Assembly (NCBI RefSeq): GCF_000211415.1
Contig: NZ_GL890779.1
Location: 124,419-179,314 of the forward strand
DNA length: 54,896 nt
From: Enterobacter mori LMG 25706
GTDB lineage: Bacteria > Pseudomonadota > Gammaproteobacteria > Enterobacterales > Enterobacteriaceae
Direction of reading: 5' to 3'
Made by a program: the position numbers and the translations under genes. This document shows positions 8,845 through 18,219 of this stretch, piece by piece. Each line of letters opens with the position of its first letter. The stretch's first letter is position 1. The notes beneath the pieces were generated by a model, which did not search any database, was not told where the DNA came from, and saw only the letters and a program-made list of their open reading frames with translations.

Positions 8845-9825
8845 CTAAAACGGCCGCAATCCCCTCCCCACCGGCACCGCACTCATCCACATCGTCACCG
8901 CTGCCACCAGCAGAACCACTCCGCCCGCCAGCGCGAGCGTAGTCCAGCCTACCTGTCGCCACAGCACCGGCGTTTTATTGCCGCTGAGTTTAACCGCCAG
9001 CTGACGGAAGCTGTGTACCAGCAGCGCTAAAGACGAAATGGTGAGAGACGTTCCTGCCGCCATCGCCAGCGCGGACAGCATTCCCCAGCCAAACACGCCG
9101 ATTACCTTACTGAACAGCAGCACCATGATCGCCCCCGAGCACGGGCGCATACCCATCGAGAGAACAATCATCAGCCGCGCGCGCCAGTCGTCGCCGTTCT
9201 GTAATTGTTCCTGCGTGGGCAGATGCTGATGCCCGCATCCGCAGTTTTCATCATGAACGTGGTGCGGCGTAAAGGTCTTGAATTTCGGCTTTTGCAGCAG
9301 CACGCGCAGCTTTTTGAGCGCCCGCCAGCAGAGGATCAGCCCCAGCACGCCCACCAGCGCATAGCTCCCTTTTTCAAGCCAGAAGCTGCTCATGTGTAGC
9401 TGACGGGCAGGCAGCTGTAAGAGTGAAAGGACTATCACGACGAGTGCAATCGCCACGCCGCCCTGCAGCAGCGAGGAGGCCAGCGTCAGGCCAATGCTCG
9501 ATCTCAACTTCGAGGGATGGGTAGCAAGCCAGGTGGTGATGACGATTTTGCCGTGCCCCGGCCCCAGCGCGTGCAGAACACCATAGATAAAGCTAAACGC
9601 CAGCAGGGAACCGCCCGCTTTTGTCGGGTTCTCCGCCACCGCCTTCAGCAGCCCGCTCATCTGTTGATTGACTTCACGCTGCCAGATGATGCTTTTCATC
9701 ATCACCTGCGGCCAGGCCTGCCACAGCCAGAGCGAACCGCAAACGCCGAGCAGGAGAAAAAGCGCCAGCGGCCAGAGATGAAGCCAGCGGCGCGGTTTTT
9801 GGTGCGAAGAGGAGATCACTGACAT
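8845..9825 (-). CDS. NicO/RcnA-type nickel-cobalt transporter
   Basis: Inner-membrane protein of 326 residues with about six hydrophobic segments. HALGPGHGK at residues 85-93 is the histidine signature of the NicO/RcnA family, and a metal-binding-like loop between later membrane segments has His and Cys clustered at residues 188-201 (HHVHDENCGCGHQH). Family members export or import Ni2+/Co2+; direction and substrate cannot be read from sequence. The ATG is preceded by GGAGGTGA and overlaps the end of the upstream DUF1007 gene by 10 bases, so the two are translationally coupled. K-12 has yfhR, not this pair, at this position. Confidence 0.82.
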   Translation of the reverse strand: MSVISSSHQKPRRWLHLWPLALFLLLGVCGSLWLWQAWPQVMMKSIIWQREVNQQMSGLLKAVAENPTKAGGSLLAFSFIYGVLHALGPGHGKIVITTWLATHPSKLRSSIGLTLASSLLQGGVAIALVVIVLSLLQLPARQLHMSSFWLEKGSYALVGVLGLILCWRALKKLRVLLQKPKFKTFTPHHVHDENCGCGHQHLPTQEQLQNGDDWRARLMIVLSMGMRPCSGAIMVLLFSKVIGVFGWGMLSALAMAAGTSLTISSLALLVHSFRQLAVKLSGNKTPVLWRQVGWTTLALAGGVVLLVAAVTMWMSAVPVGRGLRPF

Positions 9826-10454
9826 TGTAACGTCACCTCCTGCGCAAACTGTTTACCCAGCTCCATGTCCTCCGGTGGCGCATCTTCTTTGTCGAGAGAG
9901 ACCGCAAAGTTCAGCGTCTCTTCGCTGGGCTTTGGCGTGTGGACGGTAAGCTTGCATTTCTTTTGTAGCGATGCCGGAAGCTGCACGTCGCTGTCCTCGG
10001 CGTAGCTCATATCGACATAGTAGGTGGGGTCAAAGGTGGAGAAACGATACTTTTGCCCTGCCAGCGGCTGAGGGCGTGCCAGCGGGAGAATAAACGTCAG
10101 CACCGCCTGATGCCCGTCTCGCGTCATACCGTATTCCGTGGGCCGGTTAAGAAATTTGACCTTTTGTCCGTTATGCCAGAACTCGGTGAAATAGTGCTGA
10201 CCGAGCACGTTGGCCATCACTTCTGCCGCCAGCTTTTTCCAGATCTCATCGCCAGGCTTTGCGTTTCCCGCATCATAGAGCAGATCCGCCGAGGTGATTT
10301 CATCCATCGTCCAGCGCATTTTCAGGCCGCTGAGCTGCGTGCCGTCCGTCACAAGCTCGGTTTTCAGGCTGATAAAACTGTGAGGATGTGCGCTGACGGC
10401 AAAGGTGATAACCGCCAAAAATAACGCCATCGCGCTTTGTTTAACTATTTGCAT
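9816..10454 (-). CDS. DUF1007 periplasmic protein paired with NicO transporter
   Basis: Exported protein of 212 residues. A signal peptide (MQIVKQSAMALFLAVITFA) ends at VSA, so the mature protein would start HPHSF, a histidine pair characteristic of DUF1007 proteins. No enzyme motif is seen. Genes of this family are habitually found next to NicO/RcnA-type metal permeases, so a periplasmic metal-binding partner role is plausible but unproven. The ATG at 10454 has GAGGAA upstream; an in-frame TTG one codon earlier is possible. It is divergent from csiE across about 125 bases. Confidence 0.8.
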   Translation of the reverse strand: MQIVKQSAMALFLAVITFAVSAHPHSFISLKTELVTDGTQLSGLKMRWTMDEITSADLLYDAGNAKPGDEIWKKLAAEVMANVLGQHYFTEFWHNGQKVKFLNRPTEYGMTRDGHQAVLTFILPLARPQPLAGQKYRFSTFDPTYYVDMSYAEDSDVQLPASLQKKCKLTVHTPKPSEETLNFAVSLDKEDAPPEDMELGKQFAQEVTLQCQ

Positions 10455-10579
10455 CAATTCCTCACGTCAAAAATTCTGTGATGTTCCCCAGCAATCCTGA
10501 ATGAAAGGCCTGCCGGCGCGCTTTTCAGCGCCCATCCTTTAGCTATTCTTATCAAACATTCACACTGGATACCCGACAG

Positions 10580-11857
10580 ATGATGACGACGCTTGAAATT
10601 CCATCTGTGCTTTCCAGTTCGCAGCGCCGCTGCCAGGTGCTTTTGATGCTTTACCTGCCCGATGCTGCCGTCACCGCACAGAGCATAATCGCTGCCAATG
10701 GCGTGGACGACGCAATGGCACGGCAAGATATAGCCGAGACGCGCGATGAAATCCAGCGCTATCATCGGCTTGATATCGTCACGCACCTCGACGGCAGCTA
10801 CCGAATTGAAGGTTCGGTCCTGAATCAGCGTTTATGCCTGCTGCACTGGCTGCGCAGGGCACTTCGGCTTTGCCCGCAGTTCGTCTCTCACCAGTTTACT
10901 CCCGCGCTTAAAACCGCACTTAAACAGCAGGGCATCGCTCGTCCACTCTATGATGACACCAACCTGCGAGCATTGATCAACTTCTGCTCGCGAAAGCTTC
11001 AGCGTCCGTTTGACTGCCGCGACGTACAGTTTTTACAGCTGTTTTTGCAATACTGTCTGATCCAGCATCATCTGGGCAATACGCCGCAGTTTTCCCACGT
11101 TCAGCGCAGCTGGACGCAATCGAGAGGGGAATATTTCACCGCGCAGGAAATCGTGCGCCACTGGAAACGGCGTGTTCCGCAGGGAACGCACAGCGATGAA
11201 CAGCTGTTCCTCGCGCTGCTGTTTATGATGCTGCGCACCCCCGATCCGGTGCTTGACAGACATCAGCAGGATCAACGCCTGCGCCGCACCATAGTGCGGA
11301 TGATCGCGCGCTTTCGGGCCCAAACCGGGATGAATTTTAGCGATGAACAAGGGCTGACCGATCAGCTTTATATCCATCTTGCTCAGGCGTTAGATCGCTC
11401 ACTGTTTGAAATCGGCATCGATAACAGCCTGCCGGAAGAGATTCATCGGCTTTATCCGCGGCTGTTACGCACCACCAAAGAGGCGCTGTTTGAGCTGGAA
11501 GCAGAGTTCGGGCTGCGTTTCTCCGATGAAGAGATGAGCTTGGTGGCGGTGATTTTTGGTGCCTGGCTGATGCAGGAGACCGATCTGCATGAAAAACAGG
11601 TGGTGTTACTGACCGGGGAAGATAAAGCATGTGAAGCGTTGATTGAGCAGCAGCTGCGCGAGCTGACGCTGTTGCCGCTCAATATTCGTTATCTGACTCT
11701 GCACGCGTTTCAGAAGGAAGGTGCGCCCCGTGAAGCTGCGCTGGTGATCACCCCTTACCCAACCGCCCTGCCGTTGTTCTCGCCGCCGCTGATCCATGCC
11801 GTTGAGACATTGAACGCGCAGCAGCAAGAACATATTCGCGCGATGCTGGAATCCTAG
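10580..11857 (+). CDS. csiE: CsiE, stationary-phase inducible PRD-containing protein
   Basis: Protein of 425 residues related to E. coli CsiE, a carbon-starvation/stationary-phase induced protein of unknown function. It has a short N-terminal helix-turn-helix-like part (residues 10-70) followed by regions resembling PTS regulation domains, including LYIHLAQALDRSLFEIGIDN near residue 265 and VAVIFGAWLMQETDLHEKQ near 325. Phosphotransfer control is suggested by the fold but not shown. Two ATG codons lie in tandem at the start. Its stop codon directly abuts the stop of the convergent hcaT gene. Confidence 0.9.
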   Translation: MMTTLEIPSVLSSSQRRCQVLLMLYLPDAAVTAQSIIAANGVDDAMARQDIAETRDEIQRYHRLDIVTHLDGSYRIEGSVLNQRLCLLHWLRRALRLCPQFVSHQFTPALKTALKQQGIARPLYDDTNLRALINFCSRKLQRPFDCRDVQFLQLFLQYCLIQHHLGNTPQFSHVQRSWTQSRGEYFTAQEIVRHWKRRVPQGTHSDEQLFLALLFMMLRTPDPVLDRHQQDQRLRRTIVRMIARFRAQTGMNFSDEQGLTDQLYIHLAQALDRSLFEIGIDNSLPEEIHRLYPRLLRTTKEALFELEAEFGLRFSDEEMSLVAVIFGAWLMQETDLHEKQVVLLTGEDKACEALIEQQLRELTLLPLNIRYLTLHAFQKEGAPREAALVITPYPTALPLFSPPLIHAVETLNAQQQEHIRAMLES

Positions 11858-12997
11858 TTACGCCCGTGCCGTCACTTTGGGGCGAACGAGCATTGCGGGT
11901 AGTGCAACGAGCGCCATCACCCAGAATACGCCGTGCCCAAGGTGCTGATACAGGAAGCCTGCAAAGACCGTCATCACGGCTATGCTGCCGCCCATTGCCA
12001 CCGCAGAGTAGACCGCCTGCAGTCGAATCACATCCCCACCCTCTCGCGCAGAGATGTAGCGCATCGCCGCCAGGTGGCACACGGTAAAGGTACCGCAGTG
12101 CAGAATTTGCGCCAGAATCAGCCACGGCAGTTCGGTCGTCCAGCCCATAATCCCCCAGCGTGCCACGCCGCACACGGCAGAAAGCAGCAGCAAATCGCGC
12201 GCGCCGAAGCGACGGAACAGTTTTTTACTGAGCGCAAAGATGATCACTTCCGCCACGACGCCGAGCGACCACAGGTAGCCTACCGCAGAAGCAGAGTAGC
12301 CCGCCCCCTGCCAGTAGATGGCACTGAACCCATAGTACGCCGCATGCGCCCCCTGAAGGAGGCAAACGCACGCCAGAAAACGCCAGCTTTGTGCCACCAG
12401 GCTCCGCCAGGCCGGCCAGCCAGCGCTCTCCTGGTGACGGCTTTCGCCCTGCGGCATTACCGACGGACGCAACAGCATCCCCAGCAGCATGGAGGCAATA
12501 CCCACACTCAGTAACGCAAGGATGGCGTGATAGTCGTACAGGCTGACCAGCTTACCCACCAGCGCCGAGCCGATCACGAACGCAATCGATCCCCAGAGAC
12601 GCACGCGGCCATAGTCCATGGTGATCTGCTTTTGCCAGGTGTTCGCCAGGGCATCCGTCAGCGGTACCAGCGGTGAGAAGAACAGGTTGAAGCCAACCAT
12701 CACCACCATCAGCCAGGCAAACTGCTGACTCACCCAGAAGCAGGCGACAAAGACCAGAGTGAGCAGCGCAAGTATGCGCACGGCCTTGATCAGTAAGGAG
12801 GGATCGCTGACGCGCGGCGCAATCAGCAGACTGCCCAGGAAACGCGCCACCAGTCCTGCGCCAAGCAGAACGCCGATGGACTCAGGGGTGAGGCCGATTC
12901 CCTTGAGCCAGACGCTCCAGAAAGGCAGAAAAATACCGTAGCTAAAGAAGTAGGTGAAGTAGCTGAGCGCCAGCCAGCGCGTGGAATGCAAGACCAT
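11858..12997 (-). CDS. hcaT: HcaT, MFS transporter (3-phenylpropionate permease family)
   Basis: Major facilitator protein of 379 residues with about 12 hydrophobic segments, close to E. coli HcaT (MVLHSTRWLALSYFTYFFSYG at the N-terminus). HcaT is proposed to take up 3-phenylpropionate, but none of the hcaREFCBD dioxygenase genes that accompany it in K-12 is present in this window. The ATG at 12997 has GGGAGG upstream; a longer in-frame start at 13051 would add 18 residues without support. Confidence 0.9.
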   Translation of the reverse strand: MVLHSTRWLALSYFTYFFSYGIFLPFWSVWLKGIGLTPESIGVLLGAGLVARFLGSLLIAPRVSDPSLLIKAVRILALLTLVFVACFWVSQQFAWLMVVMVGFNLFFSPLVPLTDALANTWQKQITMDYGRVRLWGSIAFVIGSALVGKLVSLYDYHAILALLSVGIASMLLGMLLRPSVMPQGESRHQESAGWPAWRSLVAQSWRFLACVCLLQGAHAAYYGFSAIYWQGAGYSASAVGYLWSLGVVAEVIIFALSKKLFRRFGARDLLLLSAVCGVARWGIMGWTTELPWLILAQILHCGTFTVCHLAAMRYISAREGGDVIRLQAVYSAVAMGGSIAVMTVFAGFLYQHLGHGVFWVMALVALPAMLVRPKVTARA

Positions 12998-13065
12998 GAA
13001 TCCCTCCCGAAATGGAGGCGATAGTCTGGCGTTTATCCTGCACTTTAGCAAGTCGTTAGCGCGCT

Positions 13066-13086
13066 ATAAATTAACGATAAATTAAC
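13066..13086. repeat. 11-bp-phased direct repeat in hcaT-yphA gap
   Basis: ATAAATTAAC occurs twice with one intervening base, so the copies are one helical turn apart. It lies in the 172-base divergent gap between hcaT and yphA and could be a regulator site; no regulator is recognised. Confidence 0.45.
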
Positions 13087-13169
13087 ATCATGGACAGCCG
13101 GTCGGCGTATGGCGAGAGCGGCAAAATTGTATTACGTTTAAAGAACATCGCCTGAAGAGGTCGTTTGCC

Positions 13170-13592
13170 ATGAACAGCTTACGTTATTTCGATTTCGGCT
13201 CCTCACGTTCATTCCTGCTTTTGATTGCCCGTATTGCTATCGTTGTCCTGTTTATTATTTTTGGCTATCCCAAACTCACGGGGTTTAGCGGCACCGTTCA
13301 GTATATGACGTCGCTCGGCGCCCCCATGCCTATGCTGGCCGCGATTATTGCGGTGGTGATGGAGGTCCCCGCGGCAATTCTGATCGTGCTGGGCTTTTTC
13401 ACCCGCCCCATCGCGGTGCTCTTTGTCTTTTATACGCTGGGAACGGCGGTGATAGGCCACCATTACTGGGATATGACCGGTGATGCGGTTGTGCCGAACA
13501 TGATTAGCTTCTATAAGAATGTGAGTATTGCTGGCGCGTTTATTTTGCTGGCGATTGTGGGACCGGGGGCCATATCTCTTGACCGACGTTAG
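13170..13592 (+). CDS. yphA: YphA, DoxX-family inner membrane protein
   Basis: Small membrane protein of 140 residues with four hydrophobic segments, near-identical in pattern to E. coli YphA (residues 1-10 [10 protein letters not shown]; ends GAISLDRR). It belongs to the DoxX/quinol oxidase-subunit-like superfamily; function is unknown. In K-12 it lies between the hca operon and the yph genes, both absent here. It ends at a bidirectional terminator shared with glyA. Confidence 0.92.
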   Translation: MNSLRYFDFGSSRSFLLLIARIAIVVLFIIFGYPKLTGFSGTVQYMTSLGAPMPMLAAIIAVVMEVPAAILIVLGFFTRPIAVLFVFYTLGTAVIGHHYWDMTGDAVVPNMISFYKNVSIAGAFILLAIVGPGAISLDRR

Positions 13593-13596
13593 CCCA

Positions 13597-13627
13597 TAAA
13601 AAAAGGCCGCAAGCGCGGCCTTTTTTA
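13597..13627. terminator. Bidirectional terminator yphA/glyA
   Basis: GGCCGC-AAGC-GCGGCC stem flanked by A-run on the left and T-run on the right, so it can terminate yphA (plus) and glyA (minus). Confidence 0.9.
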
Positions 13628-13646
13628 TTTCTGCAAAGCAGAGGGA

Positions 13647-14900
13647 TTATGCGTATACCGGGAAGCGTGCGCAGATATCCAGAACTTTACCTTTGACGCG
13701 CTCGATAACCGCTTCGTCATTGATGTTGTCCAGAACGTCACACATCCAGCCCGCCAGCTCTTTCACTTCCGCTTCTTTGAAGCCGCGGCGAGTCACGGCC
13801 GGAGAACCGATACGGATACCGGAGGTTACGAACGGGCTCTTCGGATCGTTTGGCACGCTGTTTTTGTTCACGGTGATGTTGGCGCGGCCCAGGGCTGCGT
13901 CAGCTTCTTTACCGGTCAGGTTCTTATCAACCAGATCCAGCAGGAACAGGTGGTTTTCAGTACCGCCAGACACCACTTTGTAGCCACGGCTCAGGAACAC
14001 TTCCACCATCGCTTTGGCGTTTTTGGCAACCTGCTGCTGATAAACTTTGAACTCTGGCTCCATCGCTTCTTTCAGCGCTACCGCTTTTGCGGCGATAACG
14101 TGCATCAGCGGGCCGCCCTGCGCGCTTGGGAACACGGCGGAGTTCAGTTTCTTATACAGCTCTTCGTCGCCGCCTTTCGCCAGGATCAGGCCACCGCGTG
14201 GACCCGCCAGGGTTTTGTGGGTGGTGGTGGTCACAACGTGAGCGTGTGGAACCGGGTTCGGGTAAACGCCTGCCGCGATCAGACCCGCAACGTGCGCCAT
14301 ATCAACGAACAGGTAAGCGCCGATGCTGTCTGCGATTTCACGCATTTTTGCCCAGTCAACGATACCGGAGTAAGCAGAGAAGCCACCGATGATCATCTTC
14401 GGTTTGTGCTCTTTGGCCTGCTTAGCCATGTCTTCGTAGTCAATTTTACCGGACTCATCAATACCGCAAGGGATGATGTTGTACAGTTTGCCGGAGAAGT
14501 TAACCGGGGAGCCGTGAGTCAGGTGGCCGCCCTGCGCCAGGTTCATACCCAGAACGGTATCGCCCGGCTGCAGCAGCGCGGTGTAGACAGCGAAGTTAGC
14601 CTGAGAGCCTGAGTGCGGCTGCACGTTCGCGTAGTCTGCGCCAAAGAGTTCTTTCGCACGGTCAATCGCCAACTGCTCAACGATATCAACGTACTCGCAA
14701 CCGCCGTAGTAGCGCTTGCCCGGATAACCTTCAGCGTATTTGTTGGTCAGCTGAGAACCCTGCGCCTGCATCACGCGCGGGCTGGTGTAGTTTTCGGAGG
14801 CGATCAGTTCGATGTGCTCTTCCTGACGTACTTTTTCCTGCTCCATAGCCTGCCACAGTTCGGCATCATAATCGGCAATGTTCATTTCACGCTTTAACAT
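13647..14900 (-). CDS. glyA: Serine hydroxymethyltransferase
   Basis: PLP enzyme of 417 residues that interconverts serine and glycine with tetrahydrofolate, the main one-carbon source of the cell. The PLP lysine motif [14 protein letters not shown] (K229) is visible, as are the substrate motif [13 protein letters not shown] and the Gly-rich VNFSGKLYN. The start giving [12 protein letters not shown] matches E. coli; an in-frame codon two residues upstream is not favoured. It is divergent from hmp across a 305-base region holding a PurR box. PurR and MetR control are known for the E. coli gene; PurR is directly supported here. Confidence 0.98.
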   Translation of the reverse strand: MLKREMNIADYDAELWQAMEQEKVRQEEHIELIASENYTSPRVMQAQGSQLTNKYAEGYPGKRYYGGCEYVDIVEQLAIDRAKELFGADYANVQPHSGSQANFAVYTALLQPGDTVLGMNLAQGGHLTHGSPVNFSGKLYNIIPCGIDESGKIDYEDMAKQAKEHKPKMIIGGFSAYSGIVDWAKMREIADSIGAYLFVDMAHVAGLIAAGVYPNPVPHAHVVTTTTHKTLAGPRGGLILAKGGDEELYKKLNSAVFPSAQGGPLMHVIAAKAVALKEAMEPEFKVYQQQVAKNAKAMVEVFLSRGYKVVSGGTENHLFLLDLVDKNLTGKEADAALGRANITVNKNSVPNDPKSPFVTSGIRIGSPAVTRRGFKEAEVKELAGWMCDVLDNINDEAVIERVKGKVLDICARFPVYA

Positions 14901-14970
14901 CCGCATCTCCTGACTCAGCTAACAAGTAAATTTTGGCCTGAAAAGGCAGTCCTGTTGGACGACGGGCAAC

Positions 14971-14976
14971 AGTATA
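14971..14976 (-). promoter_or_regulatory. Candidate glyA -10 element
   Basis: TATACT on the minus strand about 70 bases upstream of the glyA ATG. A clear -35 is not seen, which fits an activator-dependent promoter. With a start near 14964 the PurR box is centred about 61 bases upstream. Confidence 0.45.
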
Positions 14977-15017
14977 ACTGAATAGTTCTGCGATAACAGG
15001 TCTTGACAAACGATTTT

Positions 15018-15033
15018 ACGCAAACGTTTACCT
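15018..15033 (-). promoter_or_regulatory. PurR operator upstream of glyA
   Basis: ACGCAAACGTTTACCT matches the PurR consensus ACGCAAACGTTTNCGT at all but one defined position. Purine-dependent repression of glyA by PurR is established in E. coli and purL in this window carries the same kind of box. Confidence 0.85.
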
Positions 15034-15155
15034 CCACGCCGCGCAAGGGTTTGAGGAATAAAGCTCTCATCATTTTCAACGGATTTCTTTTCAGGTTTGT
15101 GATGCATATTTTTCATCTTGCAAAGAACCATTTACAACGCAGGGTTATTTTTTAT

Positions 15156-15178
15156 AAGATGCATTTAAAATACATCAT
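15156..15178 (+). promoter_or_regulatory. NsrR operator upstream of hmp
   Basis: Two 11-bp half-sites, AAGATGCATTT and AAATACATCAT, are separated by one base, the canonical layout of sites for the nitric oxide sensor NsrR. The second half differs from perfect symmetry at two positions. It ends 27 bases before the hmp ATG, where binding would block transcription. Confidence 0.85.
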
Positions 15179-15205
15179 TAAATGTAACATCAGAAGGACG
15201 CGCTC

Positions 15206-16396
15206 ATGCTCGACGCTCAAACCATCGCTACCGTTAAGTCCACCATTCCCCTGCTGGTGGAAACCGGCCCTAAACTCACCGCGCATTTCTACGATCGCAT
15301 GTTCTCGCACAACCCGGAGCTCAAAGAAATTTTCAACATGAGCAACCAGCGCAATGGCGACCAGCGTGAAGCGTTGTTTAACGCCATCGCAGCCTACGCC
15401 AGCAATATCGAAAACCTGGCGGCATTGCTGCCTGCGGTAGAAAAGATTGCGCAGAAACATACCAGCTTCCAGATCCAGCCTGAGCAGTACAACGTCGTTG
15501 GCGGCCACCTGCTGGCCACGCTGGACGAAATGTTCAGCCCGGGCCAGGAGGTGCTGGACGCGTGGGGTAAAGCCTACGGTGTGCTGGCAAACGTATTTAT
15601 CAACCGTGAAGCGCAAATCTACCGCGAAAACGCCAGCAAGAACGGCGGCTGGGAAGGCACGCGCGCGTTCCGCATCGTCGAGAAAACCCCACGCAGCGCA
15701 CTGATTACCAGCTTTGAATTTGAGCCGGTAGACGGTAACCCCGTGGCCGACTACCAGCCGGGCCAGTATCTGGGCGTGTGGCTGAAGCCTGAAGGCTTCC
15801 CGCACCAGGAGATCCGCCAATATTCTCTTACCCGAAAGCCAAACGGCAAAGGCTACCGCATTGCGGTGAAACGCGAAGATGGCGGTCAGGTTTCAACCTG
15901 GCTGCACAACGAAGCCAGCGTGGGCGACGTGGTTCATCTGGCCGCGCCTGCGGGTGATTTCTTTATGGCCGTTGACGGCAATACGCCAGTGACGCTGATC
16001 TCTGCGGGTGTTGGTCAAACGCCAATGCTGGCGATGCTCGATACGCTGGCAAATGCAAACCACGACGCGCAGGTAAACTGGTTCCACGCCGCAGAGAACG
16101 GCGACGTTCACGCCTTTGCGGATGAAGTGAAAACGCTCGGGGCGCCCCTGCCGCGCTTCACCGCGCATACCTGGTATCGCCTGCCGACGGACGCAGACCG
16201 CCAGGCCTCACGCTTCGACAGCGAAGGTCTGATGAATTTAAGCCAGCATGAAGGGGCGTTTAGCGCACCGGACATGCAGTTTTACGTCTGTGGGCCGGTG
16301 GCGTTTATGCAGTATGCCGCGAAGCAGCTGGTAGACCTGGGTGTGGACAAGGACAACATTCATTACGAATGCTTCGGGCCGCATAAAGTGCTGTAA
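15206..16396 (+). CDS. hmp: Flavohaemoglobin Hmp (nitric oxide dioxygenase)
   Basis: Cytosolic protein of 396 residues that oxidises nitric oxide to nitrate using O2 and NAD(P)H. The N-terminal globin domain (1-140) has proximal H85 and distal Y29 and Q53. The FAD-binding domain has RQYSLT near residue 206, and the NAD domain has [13 protein letters not shown] near 267 and the C-terminal ECFGPHKVL. The ATG follows AAGGACG. The NsrR operator directly upstream indicates induction by nitric oxide. Confidence 0.98.
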   Translation: MLDAQTIATVKSTIPLLVETGPKLTAHFYDRMFSHNPELKEIFNMSNQRNGDQREALFNAIAAYASNIENLAALLPAVEKIAQKHTSFQIQPEQYNVVGGHLLATLDEMFSPGQEVLDAWGKAYGVLANVFINREAQIYRENASKNGGWEGTRAFRIVEKTPRSALITSFEFEPVDGNPVADYQPGQYLGVWLKPEGFPHQEIRQYSLTRKPNGKGYRIAVKREDGGQVSTWLHNEASVGDVVHLAAPAGDFFMAVDGNTPVTLISAGVGQTPMLAMLDTLANANHDAQVNWFHAAENGDVHAFADEVKTLGAPLPRFTAHTWYRLPTDADRQASRFDSEGLMNLSQHEGAFSAPDMQFYVCGPVAFMQYAAKQLVDLGVDKDNIHYECFGPHKVL

Positions 16397-16398
16397 TG

Positions 16399-16428
16399 AA
16401 AAAGCCCCTCGTTCGAGGGGCTTTTTTT
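16399..16428 (+). terminator. Terminator downstream of hmp
   Basis: AGCCCCTCG-TTCGAGGGGCT stem followed by seven T, immediately after the hmp stop codon. Confidence 0.9.
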
Positions 16429-16429
16429 C

Positions 16430-16461
16430 GCCGGGTGGCGGCTGCGCCTTACCCGGCCTAC
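16430..16461. repeat. REP-like extragenic palindrome
   Basis: The element starts GCCGGGTGGCGGCTGCGCC and ends TTACCCGGCCTAC, the enterobacterial REP consensus. It sits between the hmp terminator and the convergent end of glnB. Confidence 0.75.
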
Positions 16462-16477
16462 AAAACCGTTGGCGCTG

Positions 16478-16825
<348 letters not shown>

Positions 16826-16881
16826 TTAAACTCATGCCTGTAAGCTGCCTCGTAATCGATTGCTCACAGTACCATACGGCA

Positions 16882-18219
16882 TTACTCTTTAAAATCGTTT
16901 GCTTCCAGCTCGTGGCGCGACAGCAGCTTGTAGAACTCGGTGCGGTTGCGTCCGGCCATGCGCGCCGCGTGGGTCACGTTACCCTTCGTAATCTGCAGCA
17001 GTTTGCGCAGGTAGTTCAGTTCGAACTGGTTACGCGCTTCGGCAAAAGTCGGCAACGCCGTGTTTTCTCCTTCCAGCGCCTGCTCCACCAGCGCGTCGCT
17101 GATAACGGGCGACGACGTCAGCGCCACGCACTGCTCAATCACGTTGACCAACTGGCGCACGTTGCCAGGCCACCCGGCGGTCATTAGCCTTTTCATGGCA
17201 TCAGTGGAAAACGCGCGCACGAAGGGTTTATGGCGATCCGCGGACTGGCGCAGCAGATGGTTTGCCAGCAGTGGGATATCTTCCGCACGCTCGGCCAGCG
17301 CAGGAATTTTCAGGTTCACCACGTTCAGGCGGTAGCAGAGATCTTCACGAAACTCATTGCGCGCCATCACTTTTGGCAGATCCCGGTGGGTGGCGGAAAT
17401 AATACGCACGTTGATGTCGATATCGCGGTTGCTGCCGAGCGGACGCACCTTTCTCTCCTGCAACACGCGCAGCAGTTTCACCTGCAACGGCGCAGGCATA
17501 TCGCCAATCTCGTCGAGGAACAGCGTGCCGCCTTCCGCCGCCTGGAACAACCCTTCCCGGCTGCTCACCGCGCCGGTGAAGGCGCCGCGCGCGTGACCAA
17601 AGAGTTCAGATTCAAGAAGCTGTTCCGGCAGCGCGCCGCAGTTAATGGCGATAAAGGCATTTTTAGCGCGCGGGCTGGCGTTGTGGATCGCCTGCGCCAG
17701 GATCTCTTTCCCGGTACCGCTCTGGCCGTTGATCAAAACGCTGACGTCAGATTGCGCCACCATTCGCGCCTGCTCAAGCAGACGCAGCATGACAGGGCTT
17801 CGCGTCACGATGGACTCGCGCCAGGCATCATCACCAGAAGGCGCGGCATGCTCCAGCGCGCTGTCGATGGCTTTATAAAGCGCGTCTTTGTCCACCGGTT
17901 TGGTGAGGAAGCTGAACACCCCTTGCTGGGTTGCCGCGACCGCATCCGGGATCGAGCCGTGGGCGGTCAAGATGATAACCGGCATGCCGGGCTGCTGCTT
18001 TTGAATCTCTGCAAAAAGCTGCAGGCCATCCATTTCGTCCATCCGCAGATCGCTGATCACCAGATCAATCTTCTCGCGGCTGAGCACTTTCAGCCCCTCC
18101 TGCCCGCTTTCCGCCGTCACAACGCTGTAGCCTTCACTGACCAGGCGCATTCCCAGCAGCTTTAACAGCCCAGGATCGTCATCGACCAGTAAGAGATGGG
18201 CAGGTTTACGGCTTGTCAT
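16882..18219 (-). CDS. glrR: GlrR, sigma54-dependent response regulator
   Basis: NtrC-family activator of 445 residues. The receiver domain has the phosphoacceptor D57 in VISDLRMDEMDG. The AAA+ domain has Walker A GQSGTGKE near residue 170 and the sigma54-contact loop GAFTGA near 220. A C-terminal Fis-type helix-turn-helix reads VTHAARMAGRNRTEFYKLL. It activates the glmY sigma54 promoter from TGTC-N10-GACA sites, three of which are found upstream of glmY in this window. Its ATG overlaps the qseG stop by 4 bases. Confidence 0.97.
   Translation of the reverse strand: MTSRKPAHLLLVDDDPGLLKLLGMRLVSEGYSVVTAESGQEGLKVLSREKIDLVISDLRMDEMDGLQLFAEIQKQQPGMPVIILTAHGSIPDAVAATQQGVFSFLTKPVDKDALYKAIDSALEHAAPSGDDAWRESIVTRSPVMLRLLEQARMVAQSDVSVLINGQSGTGKEILAQAIHNASPRAKNAFIAINCGALPEQLLESELFGHARGAFTGAVSSREGLFQAAEGGTLFLDEIGDMPAPLQVKLLRVLQERKVRPLGSNRDIDINVRIISATHRDLPKVMARNEFREDLCYRLNVVNLKIPALAERAEDIPLLANHLLRQSADRHKPFVRAFSTDAMKRLMTAGWPGNVRQLVNVIEQCVALTSSPVISDALVEQALEGENTALPTFAEARNQFELNYLRKLLQITKGNVTHAARMAGRNRTEFYKLLSRHELEANDFKE

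Noticed and set aside
15103..15115. MetR-like TGCATATTTTTCA between glyA and hmp
   Set aside because: MetR control of this gap is known in E. coli, but only one half-site fits and AT-rich matches are common; not listed as a feature.
16430..16461. Mobile element remnant
   Set aside because: It is a REP-type extragenic palindrome; no transposase or flanking target duplication seen.
17230..18165. 311-codon ORF antisense to glrR
   Set aside because: Shadow of the highly conserved AAA+ coding region; no family resemblance.
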